DNA of 64,000 nucleotides from AC-32 sp963765785 (GTDB taxonomy: Bacteria > Actinomycetota > Thermoleophilia > Gaiellales > Gaiellaceae), in the NCBI GenBank assembly GCA_963765785.1, contig CAVXXW010000019.1, positions 248,001 to 312,000 on the forward strand, given 5' to 3'. Positions 24,703 through 32,268 of this stretch are shown piece after piece. The position numbers and the translations under genes are program-made. The notes beneath the pieces were generated by a model that made no database searches, was not told where the DNA came from, and saw nothing but the letters and a program-made list of their open reading frames with translations. How positions within the stretch are numbered: position 1 is the first letter of the stretch; the number at the start of each line of letters is the position of its first letter.

Positions 24703-25065
24703 TTACAGGCCGCAGGGCACGCCGGTCGAGCCCGTCTGCGGCTTGACCACGAGCTTGGCGTGGTCGCCGCGCCGCCCGGTCGCCTGCACGACGAGCCGGA
24801 GGCACATCGGCGGCGTGTAGTCGAAGCGCGCCACGATCCGACCAGTGCGGCTGGACGTCACCATCGCGGCGGCGAACGTGGTGCCGGAGACGGCGCTCAG
24901 CCGGACGAGCTCGTGGCGATAGAAGTGCGCGCCGCGGACGACGAGCGGCGCCCGGTGTGTGAGCGCGAGCGTCGGCCGTGCGGTCTGTGTCGTTGAGCTT
25001 GCGGTGGCGGAGGTCGCTGCCAGGAGTGCCAGTGCCAGCAACCCCCCGACGGTCTGCTTACCCAT
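24703..25065 (-). CDS. Small secreted protein
   Basis: A 120-residue exported protein starting at ATG 25065, with a clear signal peptide (MGKQTVGGLLALALLAATSATA). The mature part is a beta-rich domain (LTHRAPLVVRGAHFYRHELV, then VRLSAVSG and IVARFDYTPPMCLRLVVQ) with two cysteines (PPMC and VPCGL) that may bridge. The RGxxFxxxExV pattern resembles IPT/TIG-like or Ig-like folds. No function can be assigned. The frame is open further upstream but the signal peptide sets the start. Convergent with the preceding gene, 13 bases apart. Confidence 0.65.
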   Translation of the reverse strand: MGKQTVGGLLALALLAATSATASSTTQTARPTLALTHRAPLVVRGAHFYRHELVRLSAVSGTTFAAAMVTSSRTGRIVARFDYTPPMCLRLVVQATGRRGDHAKLVVKPQTGSTGVPCGL

Positions 25066-25200
25066 GGCGACTGGATGATGACGGGTCGGGCCGCATCGTG
25101 CGTCGGTTCCCCGGCGTCCCTCGAATGAGGGATTTGCAGGACAAGTTCGCGACAATCGCCCAGGGTTAGAGCTACCATCGACAACGAGTTGCGGCCCGCC

Positions 25201-25225
25201 GCCTGCCGGTTAGCAGGCTTGGAGG
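25201..25225 (+). promoter_or_regulatory. Hairpin directly before the Shine-Dalgarno of the HD-GYP gene
   Basis: GCCTGC (25201) pairs with GCAGGC (25213) over a 6-nt loop. GGAGG (25221-25225) follows 2 nt later and lies 6 nt before TTG 25232. It fixes the TTG start and may modulate ribosome access. I see no riboswitch signature. Confidence 0.45.
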
Positions 25226-25231
25226 CACGTC

Positions 25232-26473
25232 TTGCCGGATTGGGCCGTCTGGAGCGTCATCGGGTTCGGCGCATGGTTCGCGGTTTCGCTCGCCGTCGCG
25301 CTGCTCGGGGGGAGGGCGATGGCGCGCCTCGGCCGCGCGTCCCGGCGGGAGGCCGAGGTCCCCGCTCCGGATCCGCTCGGATCGCTGCCTGGACTCGAGG
25401 TACCGACGCGGCGGCGGCTGCTGCTGGTCGACGACGATCCGGGCCTGCGAGTGCTCCTGCGCACGACGCTCGCCGCGGACGAGTGCGCCGTCGAGGAGAC
25501 CGCCTCGGCGGAGGAGGCGGCCGACCTCGCACGCTTCTGGCGCCCGTCGCTCGTCGTGCTCGACGTCGGCCTGCCCGGGATGACCGGGCTCGCGTTCTGC
25601 CGCGAGCTGAAGGAGAAGCCGGTGTACGGCTCGCCGCGCGTGATCCTGCTCACCGGCGGCGAGACGAGCGGGGAGGAGGCGCTGAAGGCCGGCGCCGACG
25701 CCCTCCTGCGCAAGCCGTTCAGCCCGCTCGACCTGCTCGGTCTGATCGACCGGCTGCTCGAGGGCGACGTCCTGCCGCTGCGCACGGCGGAGGCGGCCAG
25801 CGCCGACCAGCTGCTCGCGTACGCCCGCGACCTGCAGGAGGTCGTCCAGGTCGAGCGCGCGCAGCGCCGGTTGGTCCAGCACGCCTACCGGCAGACGGTG
25901 ACCGCCTTCACCGACGCGCTCGAGGCACGGAACGAGGCGACCGGCCAGCACGCGCTCCGCGTCCATCGCTACGCGCTCGAGCTGACCGAGGCCGTCGAGC
26001 CGGGCCTGCTCGACGATGCGAGCCTCGAGTACGGCTTTCTGCTCCACGACATCGGCAAGATCGGGATCCCGGACTCGATCCTCGACAAGTCCGGCCCGCT
26101 CCAGGACGGCGAGCTGCGGCTGATGCGGCAGCACCCGCTGATCGGCGCCGAGCTGCTCGCGGACGTGCCGCTGCTCGACGGCGAGGGGCTCCAGGTCGTG
26201 CGCTCGCACCACGAGCGCTGGGACGGCGGCGGCTATCCCGACGGCCTGGCCGAGGACGAGATCCCGAGGGGCGCGCGTATCTTCGCCGTCGCCGACGCGC
26301 TTGACGCGATGACGACCGACCGGCCCTACCGGCCCCGGCTCAGCTGGGAGGACGCCGTGGACGAGATCCTCCGCCAGAGCGGCCACCAGTTCGACCCGCA
26401 GGTCGTGAGCGCGTTCGCGCGGCGCGAGCAACGGCTCCGGCGGACGCAACACGAGCTGGCGCAGGTCAGCTGA
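25232..26473 (+). CDS. Response regulator with HD-GYP cyclic-di-GMP phosphodiesterase domain
   Basis: A 413-residue signalling protein from TTG 25232. An N-terminal membrane helix (WAVWSVIGFGAWFAVSLAVA) is unusual for a receiver protein. The receiver domain (about 60-180) has the acidic pair LLLVDDDPG, phospho-acceptor Asp in VVLDVGLPGM, Thr in LLTGGE and Lys in LRKPFSP. The HD-GYP domain (about 225-400) keeps all metal and signature residues: LHDIGKIGIPD, HHERWDGGGYPDG and DALDAMTTDRPYRP. It should hydrolyse cyclic di-GMP to pGpG/GMP when phosphorylated. No partner kinase is adjacent. Confidence 0.9.
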   Translation: MPDWAVWSVIGFGAWFAVSLAVALLGGRAMARLGRASRREAEVPAPDPLGSLPGLEVPTRRRLLLVDDDPGLRVLLRTTLAADECAVEETASAEEAADLARFWRPSLVVLDVGLPGMTGLAFCRELKEKPVYGSPRVILLTGGETSGEEALKAGADALLRKPFSPLDLLGLIDRLLEGDVLPLRTAEAASADQLLAYARDLQEVVQVERAQRRLVQHAYRQTVTAFTDALEARNEATGQHALRVHRYALELTEAVEPGLLDDASLEYGFLLHDIGKIGIPDSILDKSGPLQDGELRLMRQHPLIGAELLADVPLLDGEGLQVVRSHHERWDGGGYPDGLAEDEIPRGARIFAVADALDAMTTDRPYRPRLSWEDAVDEILRQSGHQFDPQVVSAFARREQRLRRTQHELAQVS

Positions 26474-26503
26474 GCTGAGCCGGCGTCTCGGGCCGCCGGT
26501 CTG

Positions 26504-26530
26504 TCACAGAACGGTTACGCTCGCGTGACC
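26504..26530. repeat. GTCAC...GTGAC inverted repeat upstream of a secreted-protein gene
   Basis: GTCAC (26504) and GTGAC (26525) form an inverted repeat about 55-80 bases before ATG 26586. The half-sites resemble CRP/FNR-type TGTGA-like motifs only loosely; a weak operator candidate. Confidence 0.25.
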
Positions 26531-26585
26531 GAGGCGTTGCCGGAGCGCGAGACGGTTGCGGCACCCCACCCGAAGGAGGTTCGCC

Positions 26586-28025
26586 ATGCGCAGGCTGGCA
26601 ACCGTCGCAGGATTCATCGCCCTTCTCGCACTCCCGGCCACGGCTCTCGCAGAGCCGTCGGCCACCCCCCTCAATCCACCGCCCAACGACGGCCGGACGA
26701 GCGCGACGGCAGTCCCACGGCTGCCAGCGACCGTCTCCGGGACGACGGTCGGGGCCACCGACGACGCGACCGACCCGCGCACGGACTGCGGGCGCGTCCA
26801 TGGCACCGTCTGGTACCGGCTGGCCGGCGCGCAACCCGGGCGAATCGTCCTCCGCGTCAACGCGCTCGACAACCTCGACGCCGTCGTTTCGGTGTACCGG
26901 GCGGTGCGGTCGCGCCTCGTCCCGGTCGGCTGCGCTCCCACCGACGACAACGGCCGCGGCGCGCTCTCGTTCACGAGCGGCGGCGGTGACTACCTGATCA
27001 TGGTCGGCCGTGAGCGGACGTCCGACGACGGCCGCTTCCGCCTGACGATGTTCCGTCAGGAGCCCACCTCCAAGGCGCCCGGGCGCGCGTTGCCCCGGGC
27101 GGGCGTGGCGTCGTGGGTCGAGCCCATCACGGACTTCGACGACGCGTGGTCGCTGCGGATGAGGGCCGGTGTCGAGTACCGCATCAACCTCTCGCCGGCG
27201 CGCGGCCGCTGCATCGCGCTCGCGCTCTTCGCGCCCGGCACGCGCTCGTTCGCGGGGGCGTCGCCGCTCCAGCTGCTCCCGTGCGGCGGGTACTTCACCT
27301 ACACGCCGGGCTTCGGCGGCACCGGACGGTACTCGCTGCTCGTGACCGCCTCGGACCAGCGCCCCGGCCGGCAGCGCTACCACCTCCAGGCCGCGGCGGC
27401 CGGCCCGGACGACGCCGCTCCCGGGCTGCTGCTGCGGAACCTGCAGACGCGCACGGGCACGCTTGCCGGGACGCGCATCGACGTCGTCGACCTTTACCGC
27501 TTCCGCGTCGACGCCCGCAGCGACGTCACGCTGACGCTGCGGGGGCCCGCGTCGGCGCGGCTGATCGTCCTCAACGAGAACGGCCGCCGCATCTCGTCCT
27601 CCGGCGGGCCAGGTCCGCTGACGTCGGGCCTCGGTTCGGGGACGTACTTCGTCGCAGTCCGCGCGGAGGACGGCGCCCACGGCCGCTACCGGCTTTCGCT
27701 GCTCGAGCGCGGCCTGACGACGACGTCGGTGCTCGTGAACGGGTCGCGTAGCGCGACGGTCTCCGCGGGCGCATCCGTGGCGATCGGGGTCGACGTGAGC
27801 TTCAGCCCGACAGGGGCGGTGCGGCTGGAGATCGACCGCTTCGACCCGCTGAGCGGCTGGCACTTCTACCGGCTCTACCGGCTCCGGCTCGGCGGCAACG
27901 GGCGGACGGGCATTTCGTGGCGGCCTCCGGCGATCGGCCACTGGCGCGTGCACGCCTCGTTCGGCGGGACGCGAACCGCGAGCCCGAGCGACGGCGGCAC
28001 CGCCCGGCTGGTCGTGAGCGGCTGA
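26586..28025 (+). CDS. Secreted multi-domain protein with PPC-like beta domains
   Basis: A 479-residue exported protein. A Shine-Dalgarno AAGGAGG (26572-26578) lies 7 nt before ATG 26586, and the signal peptide is MRRLATVAGFIALLALPATALA. The mature chain is built of about three repeated beta-sandwich segments with the pre-peptidase C-terminal (PPC) pattern: VWYRLAGAQPGRIVLRV ... SVYRAV; AWSLRMRAGVEYRINL ... CIALALFAPG; DLYRFRVDARSDVTLTL ... LIVLNENG. Each is followed by GDYLIMV/GRYSLLV/GTYFVAV strands. A C-terminal domain (about 395-479) looks Ig-like. No enzymatic domain is present, so it is probably a surface or extracellular binding protein. Confidence 0.75.
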   Translation: MRRLATVAGFIALLALPATALAEPSATPLNPPPNDGRTSATAVPRLPATVSGTTVGATDDATDPRTDCGRVHGTVWYRLAGAQPGRIVLRVNALDNLDAVVSVYRAVRSRLVPVGCAPTDDNGRGALSFTSGGGDYLIMVGRERTSDDGRFRLTMFRQEPTSKAPGRALPRAGVASWVEPITDFDDAWSLRMRAGVEYRINLSPARGRCIALALFAPGTRSFAGASPLQLLPCGGYFTYTPGFGGTGRYSLLVTASDQRPGRQRYHLQAAAAGPDDAAPGLLLRNLQTRTGTLAGTRIDVVDLYRFRVDARSDVTLTLRGPASARLIVLNENGRRISSSGGPGPLTSGLGSGTYFVAVRAEDGAHGRYRLSLLERGLTTTSVLVNGSRSATVSAGASVAIGVDVSFSPTGAVRLEIDRFDPLSGWHFYRLYRLRLGGNGRTGISWRPPAIGHWRVHASFGGTRTASPSDGGTARLVVSG

Positions 28026-28042
28026 CCGCGCCTGCCGCTGCA

Positions 28043-28079
28043 GGTACGGCGGGATCTCTTGTCCGGGTTCCGCCGTACC
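28043..28079. terminator. 10-bp perfect hairpin between convergent genes
   Basis: GGTACGGCGG (28043-28052) pairs with CCGCCGTACC (28070-28079) over a 17-nt loop in the gap between the convergent genes at 28025 and 28110. Likely a bidirectional terminator. Confidence 0.6.
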
Positions 28080-28109
28080 AGCCGCGGCGACCACATCACC
28101 TGAGCTGCC

Positions 28110-28733
28110 TCAGTCCCGCACCGCCAGGACCCACTGGAAGGTCGCGTCGCCGTCGGGCTCGCGGAAGGTCACGAGCTCATCGCGGAGGATCTCGAAGCCC
28201 GCCTCGCGCACGAGGCGCGTGTTCATCTCCGGCGGGAAGCTCGAGAAGAAGGTCTGCGCGCCGAGCCACTCGCCCGTCCAGGCCTCGGTGTCGCTCGTTC
28301 CCAGCGCGGTCATCAGCAGGCCGCGCGGGGCGAGCCAGCCACGGATGCGCGCAAACGTCGGCGCGAGCAGCTCGCGCGGCACGTGATTGAACGCGTAGAA
28401 CGAGACGACGGCGTCGAAGGACTCCGGTTCGAGCTCGAGCGCGGTGAAGTCCGCGTGGAGGAAGTTGGCTCCGGGAACCGCGGCACGGGACCGGCGTACC
28501 TGCTCCGCCGAGACGTCGACGCCCGTCACGCTGAAGCGCGCGGCAAGACGCTGCGTGTCGGGCACACCTGCGCCGCAGCCCAGCTCGAGCACGCGTGCGC
28601 CGTCTTGTAGCCGCGAGACGAGCTCGTCCTCCCACTCCCGGCGCGGGTCGCCGACGATCCGGTCGCGCCACTCGGCGAAGCGCTCGCCCATCGCGTCGTA
28701 GCCGCGACCGACGAGCTCGGTCCGCGGATCCAT
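28110..28733 (-). CDS. Class I SAM-dependent methyltransferase
   Basis: A 207-residue methyltransferase of the Methyltransf_25/11 type. Motif I is VLELGCGAGVPDTQRLA, motif II GVDVSAEQVRRSR, motif III FLHADFTALEL and motif IV DAVVSFYAFNHVPREL. ATG 28733 is chosen because it gives a full domain and lies 2 bases after the stop of the upstream ligase gene. The MTALGTSDTEAWTGEWLGA segment is typical of a small-molecule methyltransferase subgroup. The run RidA, GCS2-type ligase, methyltransferase is tightly spaced, so a shared pathway is likely, but its product is unknown. Confidence 0.83.
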   Translation of the reverse strand: MDPRTELVGRGYDAMGERFAEWRDRIVGDPRREWEDELVSRLQDGARVLELGCGAGVPDTQRLAARFSVTGVDVSAEQVRRSRAAVPGANFLHADFTALELEPESFDAVVSFYAFNHVPRELLAPTFARIRGWLAPRGLLMTALGTSDTEAWTGEWLGAQTFFSSFPPEMNTRLVREAGFEILRDELVTFREPDGDATFQWVLAVRD

Positions 28734-28735
28734 CG

Positions 28736-29932
28736 CTACGCGGGGACGGCGGCCTGCTCGGTCGCGTCGGCGATCTCCGCGACCACCTCGACGATGTCGC
28801 GGTTCGCGTTCCAAACTCGGCGCTGGCGGTCGGAGCCGTTTCCGCGGGCAAGGATCTCGCGGATGCCCTGGAGCTCGCGGTCGGAGCCGAGCTCCTGCGC
28901 GTGCGGCTCGATCTCCTTGAGCGTCCGCCGGATCAGCTGGGCGACCGGCACGCGGTTGCGGCGGCCTGTCGCGAGGTCCATCACCGGCGCCTCGAGCCCG
29001 TAGCGGGCAGCGAGCCACTTGTTCTCGGTCGTCAGGATCCGGTGGTAGGACGGGATCTCGGCGCCGACGGCGTGCCGCTCGCAGTAGAGCTTCACGAGCG
29101 CCTGGCAGTACGCGGCGAGCGCGACCGCGTCCTCGAGCCGCGTGACCGCGTCGCAGATCCGGATCTCGACGGTGCCGAAGCGTGGGTGCAGCCGGATGTC
29201 CCACCAGATGTGCGTGTAGTCCGCGATGCAGCCGGTCTTCTCGAGCTGGCCGACGACCTCCGCGTAGTCGGCGTAGTCGCGGAAGCGCGGCGGCGGGCCC
29301 GAGCGCGGAAAGGCTGCGAAGACCATCTGCCGGCTCGAGTCGAGGCCGGTCAGCTCGCCGCGCCAGAACGGTGACGAGGCCGAGAGGGCGAGCAACTGCG
29401 GCAGGTGCGCGAGCAGGCCGTTGACGACCTGGACCGCGCGCTCGGGGTCGTCGACTGCGACGTGCATGTGCAGCCCGAAGATCAGCTCGCGCCGGGCGAC
29501 GTACTGGAGCTGGTCGACGAGGTGCCGGTACCGGTCGCGGGCGGTGATCCGCTGGCGCTCGAAGAGCGAGAACGGGTGCGTGCCGGCGGAGCCGACGCGC
29601 ATGCCCTGGCCGGCCGCGAGCTCTGTGACGTAGGCGCGCAGCTTCCGCAGCTCGCGCGCGACGTCGGCCGGCGAGTGGCAGACCGGCGTCGCGATCTCGA
29701 GCACCGACTGCATCAGCTCCGGGTTGACGCGCTCGCCGAGCTCGTCGCCCTCGGTCGCGGCGAGCACGGCCTCGACGTGCTGGACGAGGTCGAGCGTCTC
29801 GCCGTCGAGCAGCATGTACTCCTCCTCGACGCCGAGCGTGTAGGGCTCGCCCTTGCCGAAGTTGTGGTCGAGCACGCTGCCTCCCGCCGCGAAGCTCTTG
29901 CCGGTGATGGTCGCCGGGTAGATCTGCTTCAT
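28736..29932 (-). CDS. Carboxylate-amine ligase, glutamate-cysteine ligase type 2 (YbdK-like)
   Basis: A 398-residue ATP-dependent ligase of the GCS2 family. The N-terminal GVEEEYMLLD carries metal-binding glutamates, and HMHVAVDDPERAVQVVNGL and TVEIRICDAVTRLEDAVALA are characteristic. The C-terminal TENKWLAARYGLEA segment matches YbdK and EgtA-type ligases. It may join glutamate to cysteine or another amine; YbdK has weak glutamate-cysteine ligase activity, so the physiological substrate is open. The ATG overlaps the RidA stop (ATGA), giving translational coupling. Confidence 0.87.
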   Translation of the reverse strand: MKQIYPATITGKSFAAGGSVLDHNFGKGEPYTLGVEEEYMLLDGETLDLVQHVEAVLAATEGDELGERVNPELMQSVLEIATPVCHSPADVARELRKLRAYVTELAAGQGMRVGSAGTHPFSLFERQRITARDRYRHLVDQLQYVARRELIFGLHMHVAVDDPERAVQVVNGLLAHLPQLLALSASSPFWRGELTGLDSSRQMVFAAFPRSGPPPRFRDYADYAEVVGQLEKTGCIADYTHIWWDIRLHPRFGTVEIRICDAVTRLEDAVALAAYCQALVKLYCERHAVGAEIPSYHRILTTENKWLAARYGLEAPVMDLATGRRNRVPVAQLIRRTLKEIEPHAQELGSDRELQGIREILARGNGSDRQRRVWNANRDIVEVVAEIADATEQAAVPA

Positions 29933-30315
29933 CTGGCAACCACCGCCTCGAGCTCGATCTCGAGCAGCCAGCGCGGGTCGAGCAGCTCGGCGACGACGTA
30001 GCTCGTGTTCACCGGGCGGACGTCCTTGAACACCTCGCCGTGGGCGCGCGCGATCTCCGGGAAGTCCTCCGCGCGCGTGAGCATGATCCGCGTCCGTACG
30101 ACGTCGTCCGCGCGGGCGCCGACCTCGGCCATCGCCTCGAGCGCGATCGCGAGGCAGCGCGCCGCCTGGCCGTAGGCATTCGGGGGCGGGTCGGCGTCGT
30201 CCGGCATGATCGGCGCGGTCCCGGCGACGAAGACGTGCTGTCCCACGCGGACGACGCGCGAGTAGCCGGCGGCCTCGGCGAACGGCGAGACGGCGGGGAC
30301 GAGCTGCCGTTCCAT
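29929..30315 (-). CDS. RidA/YjgF-family enamine/imine deaminase
   Basis: A 128-residue Rid-superfamily protein, which clears reactive enamine/imine intermediates from PLP enzymes. Typical features are the N-terminal strand GYSRVVRVGQHVFVAGTAP, the AARCLAIALEAMAEVGARADDVVRTRIMLT core with the arginine used for substrate binding, and the end ELLDPRWLLEIELEAVVAR with the conserved Glu. The RTRIMLTRAEDF and PVNTSYVVAE segments suggest a Rid6/7-like member rather than archetypal RidA. ATG 30315 lies 6 nt after GATACT, consistent with a leaderless mRNA. First gene of a three-gene unit. Confidence 0.87.
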   Translation of the reverse strand: MERQLVPAVSPFAEAAGYSRVVRVGQHVFVAGTAPIMPDDADPPPNAYGQAARCLAIALEAMAEVGARADDVVRTRIMLTRAEDFPEIARAHGEVFKDVRPVNTSYVVAELLDPRWLLEIELEAVVAR

Positions 30316-30319
30316 GTCC

Positions 30320-30327
30320 CTAGTATC
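30320..30327. promoter_or_regulatory. Overlapping divergent -10 elements (RidA / serine hydrolase)
   Basis: Plus strand: TAGTAT (30321-30326), then 7 nt, then GTG 30334. Minus strand: GATACT (30327-30322), then 6 nt, then ATG 30315. The two boxes use the same bases, so the promoters should exclude each other. Start-to-start distance is only 18 bases. Confidence 0.55.
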
Positions 30328-30333
30328 GAGCTT

Positions 30334-31140
30334 GTGGACGTGTTGGGGCAGGTGGACGGGTGGCCCGCAGACCATGTCGCCGTTGGCGTCCTCGTCGGCG
30401 GCCGGGAAGCCGCAAACCACGGGCCGCGCGACCGGGTCTTCGCGTGGGCCTCGATCACGAAGCTGGCGACGGCCGTCGCGACGCTCGTCGCGGCAGAGGA
30501 GGGGATCCTCGACCTCGACGGCCCGGCCGGCCCGGCCGGTTCGACCGTCCGTCACCTGCTGGCGCACGCGTCAGGGCTGCCGTTCGACGGGACTACGCCG
30601 ATCGCGAGGCCCGCGCAGCGGCGGATCTACTCGAACACCGGCTTCGACGTGTTGGGCGAGGTCGTCGGGGCGGCGGCCGAGATGCCGTTCGCGGAGTACC
30701 TGCGGGCGGCGGTGCTCGGGCCGCTGGAGATCGGGTCGGCGGTGCTGCGGGGCTCCCCGGCCGCCGGCCTGCAGGGCTCGCTCGACGATCTGTTGCGCTT
30801 GGGCGCCGAGCTACAGCGGCCGCGGCTCGTCGCGCCAGAGACGCTCGCCGAGGCGACGTCGGTCCAGTTCCCGGGACTCGTGGGCGTGCTGCCGGAGATC
30901 GGGCGGATGGAGCCGAACGACTGGGGGCTCGGCTTCGAGCTGCGGGACGAGAAGCAGCCTCACTGGACCGGCAGGAGCAACTCGCCGCGAACGTTCGGCC
31001 ACTTCGGCGGCACCGGCACGTTCCTCTGGGTCGACCCGGAGGCCGACGTCGCACTCGCGTGCCTGACCGACCTCCAGTTCGGCCCGTGGGCGCTCGAGGC
31101 GTGGCCGAAGCTGGCGGACGACGTTCTCAGAGAGCGTTAA
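30334..31140 (+). CDS. Beta-lactamase-fold serine hydrolase
   Basis: A 268-residue cytoplasmic member of the class C beta-lactamase/DD-peptidase family. The nucleophile motif SITK (WASITKLATAVATL) matches S-x-x-K, and RIYSNTGFDVLG gives Y-x-N. The third motif, usually K/H-x-G, corresponds to FGHFGGTGTFLW (HFGG). The HLLAHASGLPF segment is the standard marker of these esterase-type family members. No signal peptide, and shorter than AmpC (about 360), so a cytoplasmic esterase role is more likely than penicillin binding. GTG 30334 follows TAGTAT by 7 nt. Confidence 0.85.
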   Translation: MDVLGQVDGWPADHVAVGVLVGGREAANHGPRDRVFAWASITKLATAVATLVAAEEGILDLDGPAGPAGSTVRHLLAHASGLPFDGTTPIARPAQRRIYSNTGFDVLGEVVGAAAEMPFAEYLRAAVLGPLEIGSAVLRGSPAAGLQGSLDDLLRLGAELQRPRLVAPETLAEATSVQFPGLVGVLPEIGRMEPNDWGLGFELRDEKQPHWTGRSNSPRTFGHFGGTGTFLWVDPEADVALACLTDLQFGPWALEAWPKLADDVLRER

Positions 31141-31168
31141 GAAACCCCGTCCATACTGGGACACCGGA

Positions 31169-31432
31169 ATGGACCGGAGCTCCCAGACGCGAATCGGAGC
31201 GGCGCGCCGCCGCGCGACCGTCGCGAAGACGATCCTCGCCGGCGTCGGCGTGCTTGCCTTCGCCGCGTCGGCGGCACTGGCGCGCGTCGCCTACCCGGGT
31301 CACCACAAGCGGGCCACGAGGGCGCTCTCGCCGCCCAAGCAGTTCGTGCAGATCGTGCGCGAGAACCAGCTCGAGTCGGGAATCCTCGCCCCGACCCAGG
31401 CCGACCCGTCAGCGGCGACGGCTACGTCGTGA
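31169..31432 (+). CDS. Small membrane-anchored protein upstream of apbE
   Basis: An 87-residue protein. A basic N-terminus (RSSQTRIGAARRRATVAK) is followed by one hydrophobic helix (TILAGVGVLAFAASAALARV) and a polar tail with no recognised motif. The stop overlaps the apbE GTG start, so it is probably translated with it. It has no S/T-G-A-T/S flavinylation motif, so it is not an obvious FMN acceptor for ApbE. Function unknown; its position in front of apbE and a heme-type membrane protein suggests a redox complex subunit. Confidence 0.6.
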   Translation: MDRSSQTRIGAARRRATVAKTILAGVGVLAFAASAALARVAYPGHHKRATRALSPPKQFVQIVRENQLESGILAPTQADPSAATATS

Positions 31433-32268
31433 ACCGGTTCTCGTCCATGGGCTGCGAGGTGGTCGTGGAGGGCGCGACCGCCGACGAGCTGGCGCGGGTG
31501 CGAACGCTGTTCGAGCAGCGTGACGCGGTCTTCAGTCGCTTCCGGCCGGGGAGCGAGCTCAACGCCGTCAACGCGGGCCGGGGCGCGCGCCTCGTCTCGC
31601 CGCTCTTTGCGCGGATGATCGAGGCGGCGCTGCGGGCGCGCGAGCAGACCGGAGGGCTCGTCGACCCGACGCTGGGCGCGGCCCTGGTGGCGGCCGGCTA
31701 CGACCGCGACTTCTCCGCGCTGGAGCCGAGCGCCGAGCCGGTCGGGACGGCCGCGAGGCCCGGCACGGTCGAGCTCTACGGCCGGGTGCTCATGCTCGGG
31801 CGCGGCGTGCAGCTCGACCTGAACGGCGTCGTCAAGGCGGCCGCCGTGGACGACGCCGTCCGGCTGCTCGACGGCCACGGCTTCGTCTCGGCCGGAGGCG
31901 ACCTCGCGACCCGCGGGGAGGTCGACGTCGCGTTACCGGGCGGCGGCGCGGTGCGCCTCGTCGCCGGCGGGCTCGCCACGAGCGGGCGGTCGAAACGGCG
32001 CTGGCTGCGGGCAGGCGCCGAGCAGCACCACCTGATCGACCCGCGGAGCGGCCGTCCTGCGAGGACGCCGTGGGAAGAGGTCACGGTCTGCGGCGCGACC
32101 TGCCTCGCCGCCGACGTCGCCGCCAAGGCTGCCTTCCTGCTTGGCGACGAGGGGCCGGACTGGCTCGACGAACGGGGCCTGCCCGGGCGCTTCCTCGCGC
32201 GTGGCCGTGCACACGAGAACGCGAGCTGGCGCGCGAGGGTGAGACCCGCGGAGCCGGTTTGCACCTGA
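31429..32268 (+). CDS. apbE: FAD:protein FMN transferase (ApbE)
   Basis: A 279-residue flavinyltransferase that attaches FMN to Ser/Thr of exported redox proteins. Family features are MGCEVVVEG at the start, DAVFSRFRPGSELNAVN, GLVDPTLGAAL, DLNGVVKAAAVDDAV, and the HHLIDPRSGRPA segment with the Thr/Asp-rich metal site near TVCGATCLAADVAAKAAF. There is no signal peptide or lipobox, so this copy acts inside the cytoplasm or on proteins before export. The GTG start overlaps the preceding small gene and the end overlaps the ferric-reductase-like gene start. Confidence 0.9.
   Translation: MNRFSSMGCEVVVEGATADELARVRTLFEQRDAVFSRFRPGSELNAVNAGRGARLVSPLFARMIEAALRAREQTGGLVDPTLGAALVAAGYDRDFSALEPSAEPVGTAARPGTVELYGRVLMLGRGVQLDLNGVVKAAAVDDAVRLLDGHGFVSAGGDLATRGEVDVALPGGGAVRLVAGGLATSGRSKRRWLRAGAEQHHLIDPRSGRPARTPWEEVTVCGATCLAADVAAKAAFLLGDEGPDWLDERGLPGRFLARGRAHENASWRARVRPAEPVCT

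Noticed and set aside
25160..25231. Cyclic-di-GMP riboswitch before the HD-GYP gene
   Set aside because: Attractive by context, but only a simple 6-bp hairpin is present; the GEMM consensus is missing.
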